Shown here one piece after another: positions 34,122 through 45,963 of a stretch of 64,000 bases of DNA (position 1 is its first letter; each line of letters begins with the position of its first letter). The notes under the pieces are model-generated. The model saw nothing but the letters and a program-made list of their open reading frames with translations. It was not told where the DNA came from and made no database searches. Position numbers and translations under genes: made by a program. Source of the stretch: Chrysogorgia sp. JL179-B06 (taxonomy: Eukaryota; Cnidaria; Anthozoa; Scleralcyonacea; Chrysogorgiidae); NCBI GenBank assembly GCA_035772405.1, contig JAYKKM010000450.1, forward strand, positions 910,001-974,000. Reading direction: 5' to 3'.

Positions 34122-34945
34122 GCGAAAAAATGAAGCCGGAATATTTCGCGGCGGCCATCTTGAATGGACCACGCTATATAGATTTACTATTCCTGCTTCA
34201 TAGTTATACCAATATGGAATTTTGCAACGAATGAAATATGACGTCATATGATGTCATAAACATTACGTCGTCTGTATTGAGCAATCTCAACGTCAGTGGT
34301 AACATCATTTCGTAAAAACAACGCGAATCGGTCAATGGCGTTTGTGATCTGACGAACTACTATGCACGTTTCCGTAACATATAATAGGCACGTATGTTAT
34401 GTACTTGGACTGGGTAATTCCAAATCTGTTTTCATGGGACAAATCATGGGGACCATGGATAGGGAAATCCCGCTGGGGGGTTAGATGAAAATCTAGGGGG
34501 AGTAAAACAGTCGGGTGAGGGGTTATTGAGGATACGTATTTCTAGTAAATATTATCGCTATCTCGATCACTATCTGTATCGGCATCCATGAACTCATTTT
34601 ACTACGGCCACTGGCAGTACGATGGTCCCCAAGACCGTTCTCGCGAAAAGTCTAAATCCAGGGGGCCGTGGCATATGTTCTGAGCAACAAGTGAAATCCA
34701 ATTATCAAATTGCAAAAACATATCGATGAGCAACTGATCGCAGGTATCTGATAATGCACGCGCCATGTGAATGACTCGTGTATTATGCAATTATGTAGAA
34801 TGGCACAAGCTAGCTCCTTCGACTTATGAATATACACCAGACTCACTTTCACCCAAAACAAGAGAAACAAAATTTCCTGAATGGAAAAATTAACTGATTA
34901 AAATATTTTGTACTTATTGAAGACTTAATTACACCGTAACTGCAG

Positions 34946-35125
34946 AATGGGATTTGGCCAAGAAATTTCATATGCAAGACAACGTTCGAAGAAACGTCTA
35001 GCCGTAAGTCTCTTTATTCTGAAACGTCGAAGGAATTCTCCGAAGTCCCAGAGAGCACTGTTGAAACACCTGAAGACAAGGACAAGGTAGAAATCACAAT
35101 AATAGCTGCTTCCCCTGCCGACTGA
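34946..35125 (+). CDS. Candidate exon with stop codon, between blocks A and B
   Basis: Seen: after a CCGTAACTGCAG acceptor-like site (ends 34945), a 59-codon frame ends at TGA 35123-35125. The peptide reads like real coding sequence (TTFEETSSRKSLYSETSKEF, then a P/E/T/D-rich stretch). Within it are two donor-like sites: GCC/GTAAGT (35002) and AAG/GTAGAA (35087); using the latter, the exon would be phase 0 to 0. Against: the Ig exon leaves in phase 1 and this entry would be phase 0, so at least one more exon would be needed. It could be a terminal exon of block A, an internal exon leading to 47057, or chance. Confidence 0.3.
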   Translation, partial: NGIWPRNFICKTTFEETSSRKSLYSETSKEFSEVPESTVETPEDKDKVEITIIAASPAD

Positions 35126-35996
35126 TAATCACGCGCTCGCACGAACATCTGGTAACTCTACTAAATCCATAATCAAACTCTGCCAAATCCCGTTGGTAAT
35201 ACCATCAGAACATATTTTCCAAGCAGCTCCCTCGTTGCAACTTTTTGTTCCTGTTTTAATTTAAAGCTACGACCAGCAACGAACTGAAGATCGGTTAAAG
35301 CTTTCGAAAGAAAATCATCTACCGATGGTCCGATACTGTTTTTTTCTGACAGGAAATCCCCTGAATACTAATGAGTTGAGTTAGCCAATCAGAATTTAGC
35401 GTCTTCTGGTGGAATGGGTCTTTCGTGCAGGCGTTCCATCCGCCCTCGCCCCAGTCCCCGACCCCCTCCCCAACCCCTAAACGCCTGCTTCGTAGGCTAG
35501 GGTCTATGATTCTAAGAAATGTTTCGATTTAGAGTTGTTAATTATTAATAAATTTCAATATATCTAGACGTGTATTGTGCCTCAGAATGTGGGAAATGGT
35601 GTTTCAGAGACCCTAGAAATTAAAGTTTTCCTGGAGAATCATGCCCCTAGGCGTACCCCCAGAACACTCGTGGACATAGCTACGCCACTGTTTACGGAGA
35701 CTGGAACCATTTATCTTCCATATCGCGCTAAAAACAGTAGGTTTGTGAATTTGTTTACCGTTTTTAGAAATTTTTGAAAAATCGGGAGAATTTGATAAAA
35801 AATTGGGAGATCGGGGACGCGGAATAACGTTGAGTGTTGCATTAATATATGTCTGTGTCGTATTAGCGTTGACAAATTAGTCCGGAATTAAATATTTTAA
35901 AATAAACTACAATTACGACTGTCGCAGCCAATTATAAAGTGTTTTAACACTTAAAAGTGTTTTAACAATTATAAAACAATTATAAAGTGTTTTAAC
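35126..35996. other. Intergenic or intron sequence, no gene seen
   Basis: Contains a C-rich stretch (35430-35490) bordered by GCAGGCGTT and AACGCCTGC, consistent with a small foldback. The frame at 35577-35777 falls in degenerate repeat-like sequence and has no coding signature. Confidence 0.4.
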
Positions 35997-36300
35997 CTTA
36001 AAAGGTGGCTTGGGTGGCTCGATATAGTCTAAATCATGAGAAATTGCATAAATGTTTGTAAATGCAGATCTGAGCTTCGTCGTTGGTTCATTGCATAGCT
36101 CTAGTGGTGGTCTAGTTTACTGAAAAGTTTTATACCCTCAACGTACGTTTAATTTACCTGAGTGAAGAAATCGTGTTTCCAATAAATAAATACAGAAAAC
36201 TAATTTCAATAAAGTGTGAAACGTTTCAATAATCAAAACCACCACTAGAGCTACGCAATGAACCAAAATAAAACTCAGATCTGCATTATAAAACGTTTTA
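35997..36300. mobile_element. Foldback element, GGTGGCTTG..TAGTCTAAATCATGA family
   Basis: GGTTCATTGCATAGCTCTAG and TGGTGGTCT at 36086-36115 pair with ACCACCACTAGAGCTACGCA and ATGAACC at 36236-36265. The second copy is at 58757-59005, where the outer end reads TTAGACTATCAAGCCACCTT. Confidence 0.7.
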
Positions 36301-36394
36301 TGGGAGAAAACGCAATTTCCCAGTAATCTTGTAATCTTTTGCATATCGTTTTCCAAACCGGAAGGAAAATTTCGAGTGTTGGAATATATAACTC

Positions 36395-36535
36395 GTGAAC
36401 GGCTGGTGCCAGTTCAATGCCAGCCAGAAGGCCTTGAAGTTGCATTTTTCGCATCTGGCCCCGGTTTGGTCTTAAAATGTATATATTCATTTCCAAAACT
36501 CGAAATTTTCCTTCACCATAATACTTAGAATATGT
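36395..36535 (+). repeat. tRNA-Ala-like SINE, copy 3 (5'-truncated)
   Basis: It begins in the B-box region (GCCAGTTCAATGCCAGCC) and carries the same tail as copy 1 (GGCCTTGAAGTTGCATTTTT, then CCGGTTTGGTCTTAAAATG and CGAAATTTTCCTTCACCATA). Truncation at the head is typical of SINE insertion. Confidence 0.72.
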
Positions 36536-36659
36536 AGTTTGATCGATTGAAATGCCAAAATCCAAATATTCCTTGGTCCATTGTGGTTTGTTAACTTTAA
36601 CATCTATGATCATCTTTTTGCCGGAATGACAAGGCCATTTTTGTCCGAATATAACTAAT

Positions 36660-37299
36660 TTTCATAATTTCAGAGAAATGGGGGGAGGGAGGCTGTTGTT
36701 ATCTGGTAACTAGCTTACGGTTCCACTGCATTTTGACTTCACAATATTGAACTTCGCTGCGTATACTGAATTGTATGAGATCAAATATATATTTTTTGTC
36801 ACAAATCATCATTTACGCGGTACGTAATACGTCGAAAAAACGAAATTAGTTCCATCCCAAAAACCTGCAATAATTTTATCCAGAACCGACCTACTATATT
36901 TACCAGACCAATTCCGCGGGGAATATTAATAGCAAGTTTCAAAGGGTCGTTTCCACGGTTTCAAAGGGTCGTTTCCACGGAAACCGAGGAAGCCTCGCGT
37001 GATGACAGCTCCGCCACTGGAGGGCCTTACACTCTCTGATAAAGGGCCTTCGCTCGAAACGTTAGACCATAGGTTAGACCTCCTCCACACTATTTCGACA
37101 GCACACCAACATTTTAGATTACTGTATTCGAGTTGTATTTCTACACCGCACTACACTTTATGCGCCTCGTTGCCCACGCGTGGAAATCTCCTCGCGTGTC
37201 CGGTTTCGACAATATGTTGACGTTCGTTTGGATATATAATTTCAGTCATCTGTAGACATAATTTTGTACTGTCATGATGGCGATACACAGTTAGTGGAT
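36660..37299. other. Non-coding; contains a Penelope-type 3' end word
   Basis: 37033-37065 reads CTCTCTGATAAAGGGCCTTC then GCTCGAAACGTT, like the 3' ends of the Penelope-like copies. A 15-base direct repeat GGGTCGTTTCCACGG lies at 36945-36980. No gene seen. Confidence 0.45.
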
Positions 37300-38228
37300 C
37301 GTATTTTCGACATTTGACCCGTGTCTACAAAAGGGTTCCATCCTTTATCACTCAAGGACAAGTCTACCATAGCTCGCATGCCTCACGGCCTACAGCACAC
37401 GTCTTTATCGCGAAGGTTTCGACATCGAGTTTAAAGGTAAGTTAAGTTTATTACTTCTTCGTTGGCCTTCCGACACATGTTTTCTTTGCTTGAAGTCACA
37501 GCTGGCTTTCGCTGTCAAAGCGAGTTAAGGCTATCTAGAATTACTATAAATGGCCTATCCAAGTCTTTGTGTTAAAATACTATAACTTAAATTTCGACTT
37601 TCCTTTGTCGCTCGAGTCCAGCTGTCACAATTCTAAACTACGACTTTCGATAAATTCATTGACGTCTTTCCTTCGTGTTATTTTCCTTCTACGGTCAAGC
37701 ACCCTCAATCGTAAACCCTAACCGCACCAATATATGGAGAATACATGTTGTCTTTCGTTTAAACAAATGCAAAGCCCGTTTACCATAGATTAGCTGAGAT
37801 AATCGTATGAGATACACCTTTCCTGCAGCAATCTTTTGACGTCGCTGACTTTACGCAGGTCACTTCCTCCTCGGGACTTCCAAATCCCACTCCCTCGGTC
37901 GTTATTTGCCGATATATGGTCATATAGACCATCATCGTTTATATTGTACCGTATATTTACTTGCTAGTGATGCGGGGGGTATAGTTGTGGCAAATTATGT
38001 ATTATTAAAATGCTTCTCAGCTTCTTGCGATGTGTGCCGACGAAGCGGTGATAAATCATAATAATATCGAGTCATTCAAGCGGTTGCAGGAAACTGAACA
38101 AAGATTCGAACTGAAGAGGGGAAGGAACTCTTACTCTTAGCTTGGGAATCTTCTCGCGGAAGTTCGTAAATTTGATCAAAAGCTTTGCAAAACGAGTCTG
38201 TTGCAAGTGCTGTACGGTGCGGAAAGTG
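37300..38228 (+). promoter_or_regulatory. Candidate promoter and 5' non-coding exon of block B
   Basis: Seen: a stretch richer in CpG than its surroundings and free of obvious repeats. It contains a possible splice donor at AAAG/GTAAGT (37437) and a strong one at AGTG/GTGAGT (38229). Upstream of the latter, an ATG at 38030 opens a 36-codon frame (MCADEAVINHNNIESF) that stops at 38140, as an upstream ORF would. Inference: block B's first coding exon has an acceptor, then an in-frame stop, then its ATG, so a non-coding 5' exon must lie upstream; this is the best-looking candidate. No TATA box or initiator is assigned. Confidence 0.35.
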
Positions 38229-40030
38229 GTGAGTTTTGAGCTCTTTAAATGGTTTGTTATTAGTCGATGAACGTCAAAACGAAGCCGATTCGTAACGTTC
38301 TGGAATATTGCACAAGGTTAAGGTAGGCTCGCTTTTGTCTACCTTTAATTTAAACGATTTCAATTGGCGTTGTTGATGTTTTACGGATGTTCAAAGTTGT
38401 AGTTCTAATATGTAAACAGTGAGAAGGTTGAAATTATAATTTCAACCTTCCATTGTTATTCGTTTAATACGTCGAACTGTTTTATAGTGGTTAAATATGT
38501 TGTTGGCATTCATTATCGTTGGTGAATATCGATCTTTCGGGGACTGTTATTCTTCGTTGTTGAGTACTAGTGCATATAGACGTGTTTATACGAGACATGT
38601 TTGACTGCCAAATATTCCCAAACAGCTTTCATTGTTATGCGTAAAAAATTCTTGCGAAAATTCTTGTCGGAACGTAAAATAGTACATTCGTTCACTGTTG
38701 CAATTATGTTCTTTTCATAAATTGATACTTTTTAGATACAAATTTGGCCGCGATTACCTAGGATAGGAAATACCGCGTCCATGACTCCATATCCGGTAAA
38801 TTAAATTCAGTCTAATTAACCCATGATCTCCAAAGCAATTTTGGAATTCATGTGGACTTGTATATATACTGTTAGCTGTGGCAGAATTGGTTGGTTTCTT
38901 AATATGTTAACAACCTGAATACAAACCCAAGTGATATTCAAATTAATACTAACCCTAAAACCAACCCTATTAACCTCAATATAACTAATAATTCACTAAA
39001 AAAAACCCTCACTATAATTAACTTAATAAGTCACTTGTAAAGTGCCCCAAATCAGGGATTTTGTATTTTTAATGTACAGTACTTTATAGTTGTAAAGTTT
39101 CTGTGGAGACATCACATTTGTAATCATAATCAATTGCCTTTAGGTTTGACCAAATTAATTGTTAATAAATACTGTTTTTAGTCATAATTGTGGACCATGG
39201 TATTATGTCCAAAATAACATCTGATCCTAATCTACTGTTATTCTTTTCAACTAAAGATTGCCATAATATAGCATTTCTCGAATGTCATAATTTGAGAGAA
39301 AATATGTCATTCCAATTTCTTGTTGAAATCGATACTAGTCTGTTGATGGACAGTGATTGAGATAATGTGTGGGTTTAGGTTTTCAAACATTGATTCCAGT
39401 TGACATTTCAGCTGTTTCACCGTGCATTTTAACAAGGCAGAACTTCTTGCTTTTGTCATATGTGATGGGGACGTCATGCTGTGATGGTCATTTTCCCAAA
39501 GTGTTTAATAACATTTAATTATTGTTAATAAAACCTTGTCTATTTTTCTTTGTTTTCCACACTGTTTTTGTGTGTTTTGTACATTGTTACCATGAAATAA
39601 GTGAAATTGCTAGATAATGGTCTGATAGGTAGTTATTAATCTAAAATGTAGGACACAAATATGTTGAACAGACCTTGTAGATAATTTATATCATGCTGAT
39701 TTTATCTATGTGCATGCTAGGTTGTTTAGATAGCTATACTGTGTTGAAATGTAAATGAACATGCATTAGCATTTTCCCATGTATATGTTTATTGCAAGGG
39801 GTTTAATGTGGACATATATGCAGTGGAAATTTGAACACAACTATAAATATATCAGAGGTTCAGAGTATATTGGTAGGTTAATGCTTCATATTGCATACTT
39901 TGAAATATAGTTAATAGCTACTAATACATGTGGACTGGAGGATCGTTAAGCTCAAATCCTCATGATTCATGGACATGAATCGAACTTGTAACCTTGTTAC
40001 TGGTGAGATTCTCTGATCATTGAGCGACTG
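38229..40030. other. Intron-like sequence, no gene seen
   Basis: Apart from an AACCCTA-rich patch at 38945-38975, no coding frame or clear repeat was recognised. Confidence 0.45.
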
Positions 40031-40033
40031 AAA

Positions 40034-41000
40034 CTCAGATGGAGAGCAAAGGTTACAATGATGTACTTGTTCGATTGATATATGTATAGCTATCTATATG
40101 CAACTGATGATCACTATATATCAGTGGTGTCTTGCGTGTGTTATATATATTATTATTACACATTTACATTGTTGTTATGTAGTGATAGAGAGAATCGGTA
40201 TTGCGAATACCGGTATATCGCTATCAACATACCGGTATATCGGTATTTTTACCATATTTTTTCTAAAAATCTCACTCGAACTGAACCTCGAGAAAAATCA
40301 AGTTCAATACTATCATGTAACGTAAACGGAAAAATGAAAAGTTTTGTCAAACTAAAACAAACCCTTTAAACACGACACACTTGACTTGACCAGTGAGTGA
40401 TGAAAGTTGCCGTCGGAAAGCACAATAGTAATTTCAGGCATCCCATTTTACCACCATTTTATCGCCATTGCTTCACCGTCGCAAGAGAAATATTGCCTGT
40501 GTATCCGAAGCTTAACACTCGATTATCGCTCATATAATAACAGACGTTTGTGTATGAGGCAGCTGAAGGTACAGTGTACGTTCAAGTAACAAGATTGATC
40601 CATCTGTGCATGATAACTAATTGTTTCTAAACGTGATTATAGATGTTAAAATTTGTGAATTATTTTTCCATGGCAGGTTTTGACTGGAAATAGCGTTTGA
40701 ATCAGGTGTGGCCAGAAAAATACCGAAATGTCGGTATAACCGGTATTTTTGGAATTATTAATTTTGGAATTCGCCATACCGGTATTTGAAAAAATACCGG
40801 TATTTGAAAAAATACCGGTATTTGAAAAAATACCGGTATATCCGGTATATCGATTCTCTCTGATCGAATGTTGGAACTTGGAATAGATTGATGGTCGATC
40901 GTCAATATCCTGAGAAAATGTTTCTATGTCCCAGATAGAGATTGAGCTAATCAAGTCTCAGATGGAGAGAGGTTACAATGATATGCACTGGTTCGATTGG
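40034..41000. repeat. Direct repeats flanking the ACCGGT element
   Basis: 40034-40078 (CTCAGATGGAGAGC..AGGTTACAATGAT..GTTCGATTG) recurs at 40957-41000. The ACCGGT element lies between them, so it entered one member of an older duplication or created it by rearrangement. Confidence 0.6.
40187..40861. mobile_element. TIR element rich in ATACCGGTAT
   Basis: Ends AGAGAGAATCG and CGATTCTCTCT; a possible 3-bp duplication GAT. The word ATACCGGTAT occurs near both ends, and 40776-40829 has three exact tandem units ATACCGGTATTTGAAAAA. ORFs over this stretch are by-products. Confidence 0.75.
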
Positions 41001-42679
41001 TATAGGTGTATACTGTATCTACTGCTTATATGCAGCAGTCACTATATACACTATATGATGTAATGTCAACACAGGGCTCAAAATAACGGCCGGTAGGTCG
41101 CCGGTCAAAATGACCAGTCAACTTGATTTTACATAGCTCGGTCAAAATCTGTTTTTGACCGGTCATTAATTATTCGCATACATGCATGTACAGTGAAACA
41201 AATGATAACGAATTTGTTTCGAGACAGTCGCTTTCATTGTTTAATGTTTTAAACGCTCAAGACGTTAGCAATCACATTGTAAAAGTGAACAGCTGGCAAC
41301 GTTATCATCGTTGCAGATTAGGTGGTTGTCTAAAGTAAATAACATTTTATTGATTTTTGGATATACTGATCTTAACATTGAGTAATAAACTTTACTCATT
41401 ACACAGGTAGTCTTTGTAGGTGGCCTACCTAAATAATTATTACCAATTAACAAATACCAAAAACAAAAACGCAAAAGAAACCAAAGCGTTATTCTTGTCA
41501 ATTGTGTATAAATTGAACACATGTTAACTTTCAAAGTTAAGTCAAGAGCAGCACAAACTCTTCATTCCAACAAATAATTTCCCAACGCAACCAGGTGATA
41601 AATCAGACATAGTTTGATTCAAAGTGTTATCTTGCTTGACTGAGTCTGTACCCTCGACGTCACTACCCTCCTCCATTGCTTCCTCGTCGTCACTCTGCTC
41701 ACCTCCTTACGAAACAAAATCGAAACCTTTCAAGTGCAACCAGCATATATTTACGTTTTGGATTGTTTTGGACAAGAACAAACAATGTTTTTGTCGTACG
41801 TAACTTGACGTACTTACAGTACAGTGAAATTGCGTACTCGCCATGAAATATACAGTCTTTCTCTGACAAGATTTCAGCAGATATGCCGAAGACAAAAAAA
41901 CAGCTGCGATCAAACATGTAACCTTCTGATTGTTTGCTTGTGAGACACTTTCTCTCACCAGCAATCACAAGTTTACAGGTAATTCTTGCCCTGCCTTTGA
42001 GTCTACATGTAGTTTGTATGCAGGCTATACGGTAGCCTTGCCTGCGACTCAGAAATATTTGCTGAGGATTTAAGCTTGACAATTGTCCATTTATTGTCTG
42101 TCTGTTCCAAGCCATATGGACTTATGGTACCTATTCCATATAAGGTCATATAGGACGAGCAATGCCATTTCCGTGTTCTCTGCATTCCACAAGCGTTATG
42201 TCTGGACATTAGTCTATAAGTTTGAACAACAATAGGGTGGGGTGAATGGGCCCTCAGTCGCTTAGTTCTAAAGTGGGTGGCTGTCGCACTGAAGTACCTG
42301 TCAGTGTCAGAAATGGGTGCTGAAAGGACATTCTGATCCAGGGGGCGAAGTCTATACTACTTCTGAAAAATGTGAATCTTAGGAATACAATTTTCAGCAA
42401 TTTGAAGAAATAATTCATAGGTAGCAAATTCAACTATATTATCAACGACCTGTCCCCTGTCATTCACTGTAGGAATTATTACTGATGAGTGCAGATGATG
42501 GAATTTTAGCAGCTTTTCATAAAAAACAAACCTGCAGAGACGATTTTGCTTGGTACAGTACTGTAACCGCCAGAGCTCCAGGCGGAGTATTTGCTTTAAA
42601 AGGGTTTAGGGTTAGGATTAGGGCAGTGGGAAAGTTGTTGATTGTAACAGGATTAACGTTAACCTGTTATAAATCGTAC
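41001..42679. other. Intron-like sequence, no gene seen
   Basis: 41097-41170 has two inverse GACCGGTCA-type words. 42130-42165 matches the end of the 31733 element. The 138-codon minus-strand frame at 41699-42115 lacks any recognised motif or a supporting splice pattern. Confidence 0.4.
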
Positions 42680-42950
42680 TTAAAGTAGTACTACGATCAA
42701 ATTTTCACCTATCGATATTTTTATGTATTTATAAAGCAGAGCTGCTAAATATTACTCGGTCGAAACCGTTTTGCGATTAGACGATGGCAAGTATTATTTT
42801 TCTGACTCCGAATCTGGAGTTGTTATGTCCGCCATTAATCGTTCATGTTCCTGACCAGCGTAACGAAGTGACGTCAAATTCTCAACGCGAAGACTCCACG
42901 TGGCTAATTCTTCAAGTAAATCAAGATTCTCAATGCCTGGGAAGTTTGGA
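42680..42950. mobile_element. AAAGTGG-family TIR element, truncated copy
   Basis: Starts AAAGTAGTACTACGATCAAA and carries the GACGATGGCAAGTATTATTT block; broken off near 42950. Same orientation as 6391-6936. Confidence 0.7.
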
Positions 42951-43309
42951 GGCGAAGCTGTTCCAAGGGATGCTGAAGATCTTTTATTATTTTTAATGAA
43001 GCACAACTTGAAGGCTAAATTTTAGAACATTGTAATGCTTTTGAAACTCTGCCTCATCAGCACACAGATGAAAGGGCGTTAGCTGCTTCAAGCGTGTTAA
43101 GACGTACTTGAGAAGCACGATGTCCAAAAAGCGACTCTCAAACCTTGCATGCATCTCAATAAATCCAGAACTTGTTTCATCAATTTCTATTAGAGAACTT
43201 CAAAAACCAATGGTATCTCTCTCTACAGTCATATGTATACATGCACTACAGATACAATTCTACATGAATGTAGAATTTTAAACAGAAAATTTGTAAATAC
43301 GTTTGCCTC

Positions 43310-44345
43310 TATTTGACAACATCCATATGACCACGCCCAATTTGTATGCCTACCAACACACACTGATAGACTACAGGACGAATCATCTTACAATCCAACA
43401 GTACACAAAGCAACATGAACCATCAAGACTTTGACAAGACGAGCACAACTTATTTACGATTCACCCGAAACTCTGCGCAACGAAAACGATTATCTTCGGC
43501 GCGCGTTTCGCAAAAACAACTACTGTACAATACTAACTTTATTGAATGGAACAACTAGAATATCAACGAGACCGACAGCAGTACAACCTTAACAACAGCA
43601 ACAATACCATACATTAAAGGTACATCAGAGACTATTGCACGTACTTTGCGACCTTACAACATACGTGTAGCCCACAAACCTATGACTACTTTGCGACATA
43701 TACTGACTAACGTGAAAGACAAAGAACAGCCTCACGAAAGACAGGGTGCAGTTTACAAGATCAAATGCGCCGACTGCCAGGACACTTAAATTGTTGAAAC
43801 CGGCAGAAACCTAAAAATCAGATTAGCTGAACACAAACGAGCTGCTAGAAACGGGGACAGGACTAATATAATAACATAGCTGAACACGACGTACAAACAA
43901 AACACGATATTGACTGGGACTTGGCTGAATGTATCGCCTTTAACACAAACTACAAACAGCGAAGTACATTAGAAAGTTGGTATACCAACTTGGAACATAA
44001 ACCACTTAACAGATCACAACAATTACCAACACCATACAAAAGACTTCTTCGCACACACTAACGAACGATAGACCTACCGACAAACAATACACCCACGCTT
44101 AACGCATACGCAACACCCACTCACATTGATTATGACACAAACAACCGTTCTTAACGCATGATGCAACACCCACTCACACTAATTATGATACAAACAAACT
44201 ATATGACGTAATGAACCAGACGTATATATAGGCAAACCTGACAAACACTCTTTACTTGACTCTGAAGATGACCGCCGCTGAGGCCGTCGAAACGTCAGTC
44301 ACCAACAATAGTCTTTCTCAAGACTACAACCTGGACCATCAACTT
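43310..44345 (+). pseudogene. Penelope-like element, C-terminal part and 3' end
   Basis: The + strand, with shifts, reads KATTIKTLTRRAQLIYDS and RRAFRKNNY, then LRPYNIRVAHKPMTTLRHIL, GAVYKIKCADCQDT, a stop where the GIY Tyr-Ile should be, ETGRNLKIRLAEHKRA, and RSTLESWYTNLEHKPLNRSQ. Known: CADC-YIGETGR-LK-RL-EHKRA is the GIY-YIG domain of Penelope-like elements. The 3' end (44265-44330) has TCTGAAGATGACCGCCGCTG and CGAAACGTCAGTC. The internal stop and shifts make it inactive. Confidence 0.85.
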
Positions 44346-44561
44346 CACACATCTATTGAATTTTAATATTGTAAATTCTAATCAGGCAATCACGTCATAC
44401 TCTCATGGCTGTGTTGCTAATTATATATTAATCAAAATCAAGGAGATGCATTCTTCATAATAGATGTACTCTTCTTTATTTTGGACTTAATCATGGCTCC
44501 ATCTAAAATATCTGACTTACAAGTATATATTGCATCTGTTTGCATTTTGTCATGGTTCTAG

Positions 44562-44989
44562 AACTGTAAAGAATGGATGTAGAGACTTTGCGCCTGGAAC
44601 GCGAAGAAAAACGAAGGCTAAGAAGAGAAAGGATTCGTCGAATTTTGGAGGATGATGGATCCCCTTCGAGGCTGTCCAGGCTAGAGAAAGGCGAGAAAGG
44701 CAAGGAGTCACCCCCCAGCCAAAAAAGCGCTGTCGCAAATAGACGGGCGAGAGACCACACGGATTCATCGTCCCCGCTTAAAACACATTCGAATCGAGAG
44801 GAAAGAGAGAACGCCGATGGGAAGAAAACAACCGAAAGAATCACGAGATCTACGCGGAATTTGGAAGACTCGAAAACCTCTCCAAGAACTGCGCAAAATG
44901 ACGACAGCTCAGCAAGTAGTCTGAAGGCAAAGCGAGATGCGAGGAGAAAGAGGAGCAGGGAGCACGATATGGCGCAGAATAAAATGACG
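44562..44989 (+). CDS. SVIL: Supervillin exon 1 (translation start at 44573)
   Basis: Seen: the acceptor GGTTCTAG ends at 44561; 11 untranslated bases including an in-frame TAA (44567) precede ATG 44573 (context AAGAATGG). The 139 codons begin with a basic helix, MDVETLRLEREEKRRLRRER, then become charged and disordered, and end at ACG/GTACCA in phase 0, matching exon 2. Known: vertebrate supervillin also opens with a basic MKRKERIARR-type helix before a long disordered half. The donor GTACCA is weak but is the one that keeps the phase. The upstream stop means this is a genuine start, not a continuation from block A. Confidence 0.85.
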
Positions 44990-45024
44990 GTACCAATCAA
45001 TCATATTTTCTTTGGATATTTTAA

Positions 45025-45543
45025 AGGTCAACTATACCTTTTGAGGTTATTCTATTTTTCGTTAGAATTCGAAAAGTTCAATTCAAAACCGAATAAATAA
45101 TTGAAATTGGTTACTCGGTTCTACTTTTATGATCTGTTAAAGATCGAGTTTTCAGCCCTTTTGCTAAACTTAGTTGAACAACGACCGCGTCGGAAGAAAG
45201 CCTGGAATGATGTCATACGGCGAGAAAATACTGTATATTTTGGTTTTATTTTAGTGAAATTTGGAATACTGTTTACTCTTGGGTGAGTGATAAGTGACAC
45301 ACCAAATATCAAGCGCTGGAATATTATTTTGTCCAATAAACCTATTACCAGTATGACACTATGACGTCATACCGGTAATAGTGCCATTCTTCTCATAACA
45401 CGGTCGTGCAACAAGAGATTCGAAGAAATACTCTTCAATAAATCCTGCGCTATACCATGAAATTCATTTTTATCTTCACTTTTACAAAGTTAGATGATAT
45501 CTCTTTCGGAGGAAAATAGAACCTCAAAAGGTATAGTTGACCT
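45025..45543. mobile_element. TTAA-flanked foldback element, 519 bp
   Basis: TTAA at 45021-45024 and 45544-45547; ends AGGTCAACTATACCTTTTGA and the exact inverse. It lies only about 35 bases beyond the supervillin exon 1 donor. Confidence 0.9.
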
Positions 45544-45671
45544 TTAACACTCAGGGACTGATACAGAGGGGGTGACTGGTGTTACTAGTCACCCCCTTCT
45601 CTGTTCCAAACGATACACTATAATATTGAAACGCTTCGACAGGTTTACCTGAGGTTAATTGGCCTCCTTAA

Positions 45672-45861
45672 GGCCCGTTTACGCAGGCGATATAGCTGCG
45701 ATTTTTCTGACCCTGACGTATGCGATATAGTGGATGACTCACTAAAGTATTGAATGTCAAAGATCTGTCCAAATGGTTCAATAGATTCGTAAGACAATCC
45801 ATTCGATCACATATGTTAAAAAGAGAAAAATAGCAACAAAAATCACCTGTGTAAACGGGCG
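45672..45861. mobile_element. TTAA-flanked foldback element, 190 bp
   Basis: TTAA at 45668-45671 and 45862-45865; ends GGCCCGTTTACGCAGGCGA and TCACCTGTGTAAACGGGCG. Confidence 0.85.
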
Positions 45862-45963
45862 TTAACTCTCGACTCCCATTAGCCAGTAGTGCATTGAATG
45901 GGGGCTCACCTGTTCGGAAACTAGTTGAGTTTCAATGTCATGAGCAGTATAAGCAGAGGTTAA

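Noticed and set aside
35577..35777. 66-codon frame after 35577
   Set aside because: It lies in degenerate repeat-like sequence with no motif or splice support.
41699..42115. 138-codon minus-strand frame
   Set aside because: No recognisable domain, an overlapping alternative frame, and no exon-like GC or splice context.
27534..44562. Direct splice from the Ig exon to supervillin exon 1
   Set aside because: The phase-1 end joined to 44562 reads GAA CTG TAA, a stop before the ATG. Using AG at 44571 also gives a stop.
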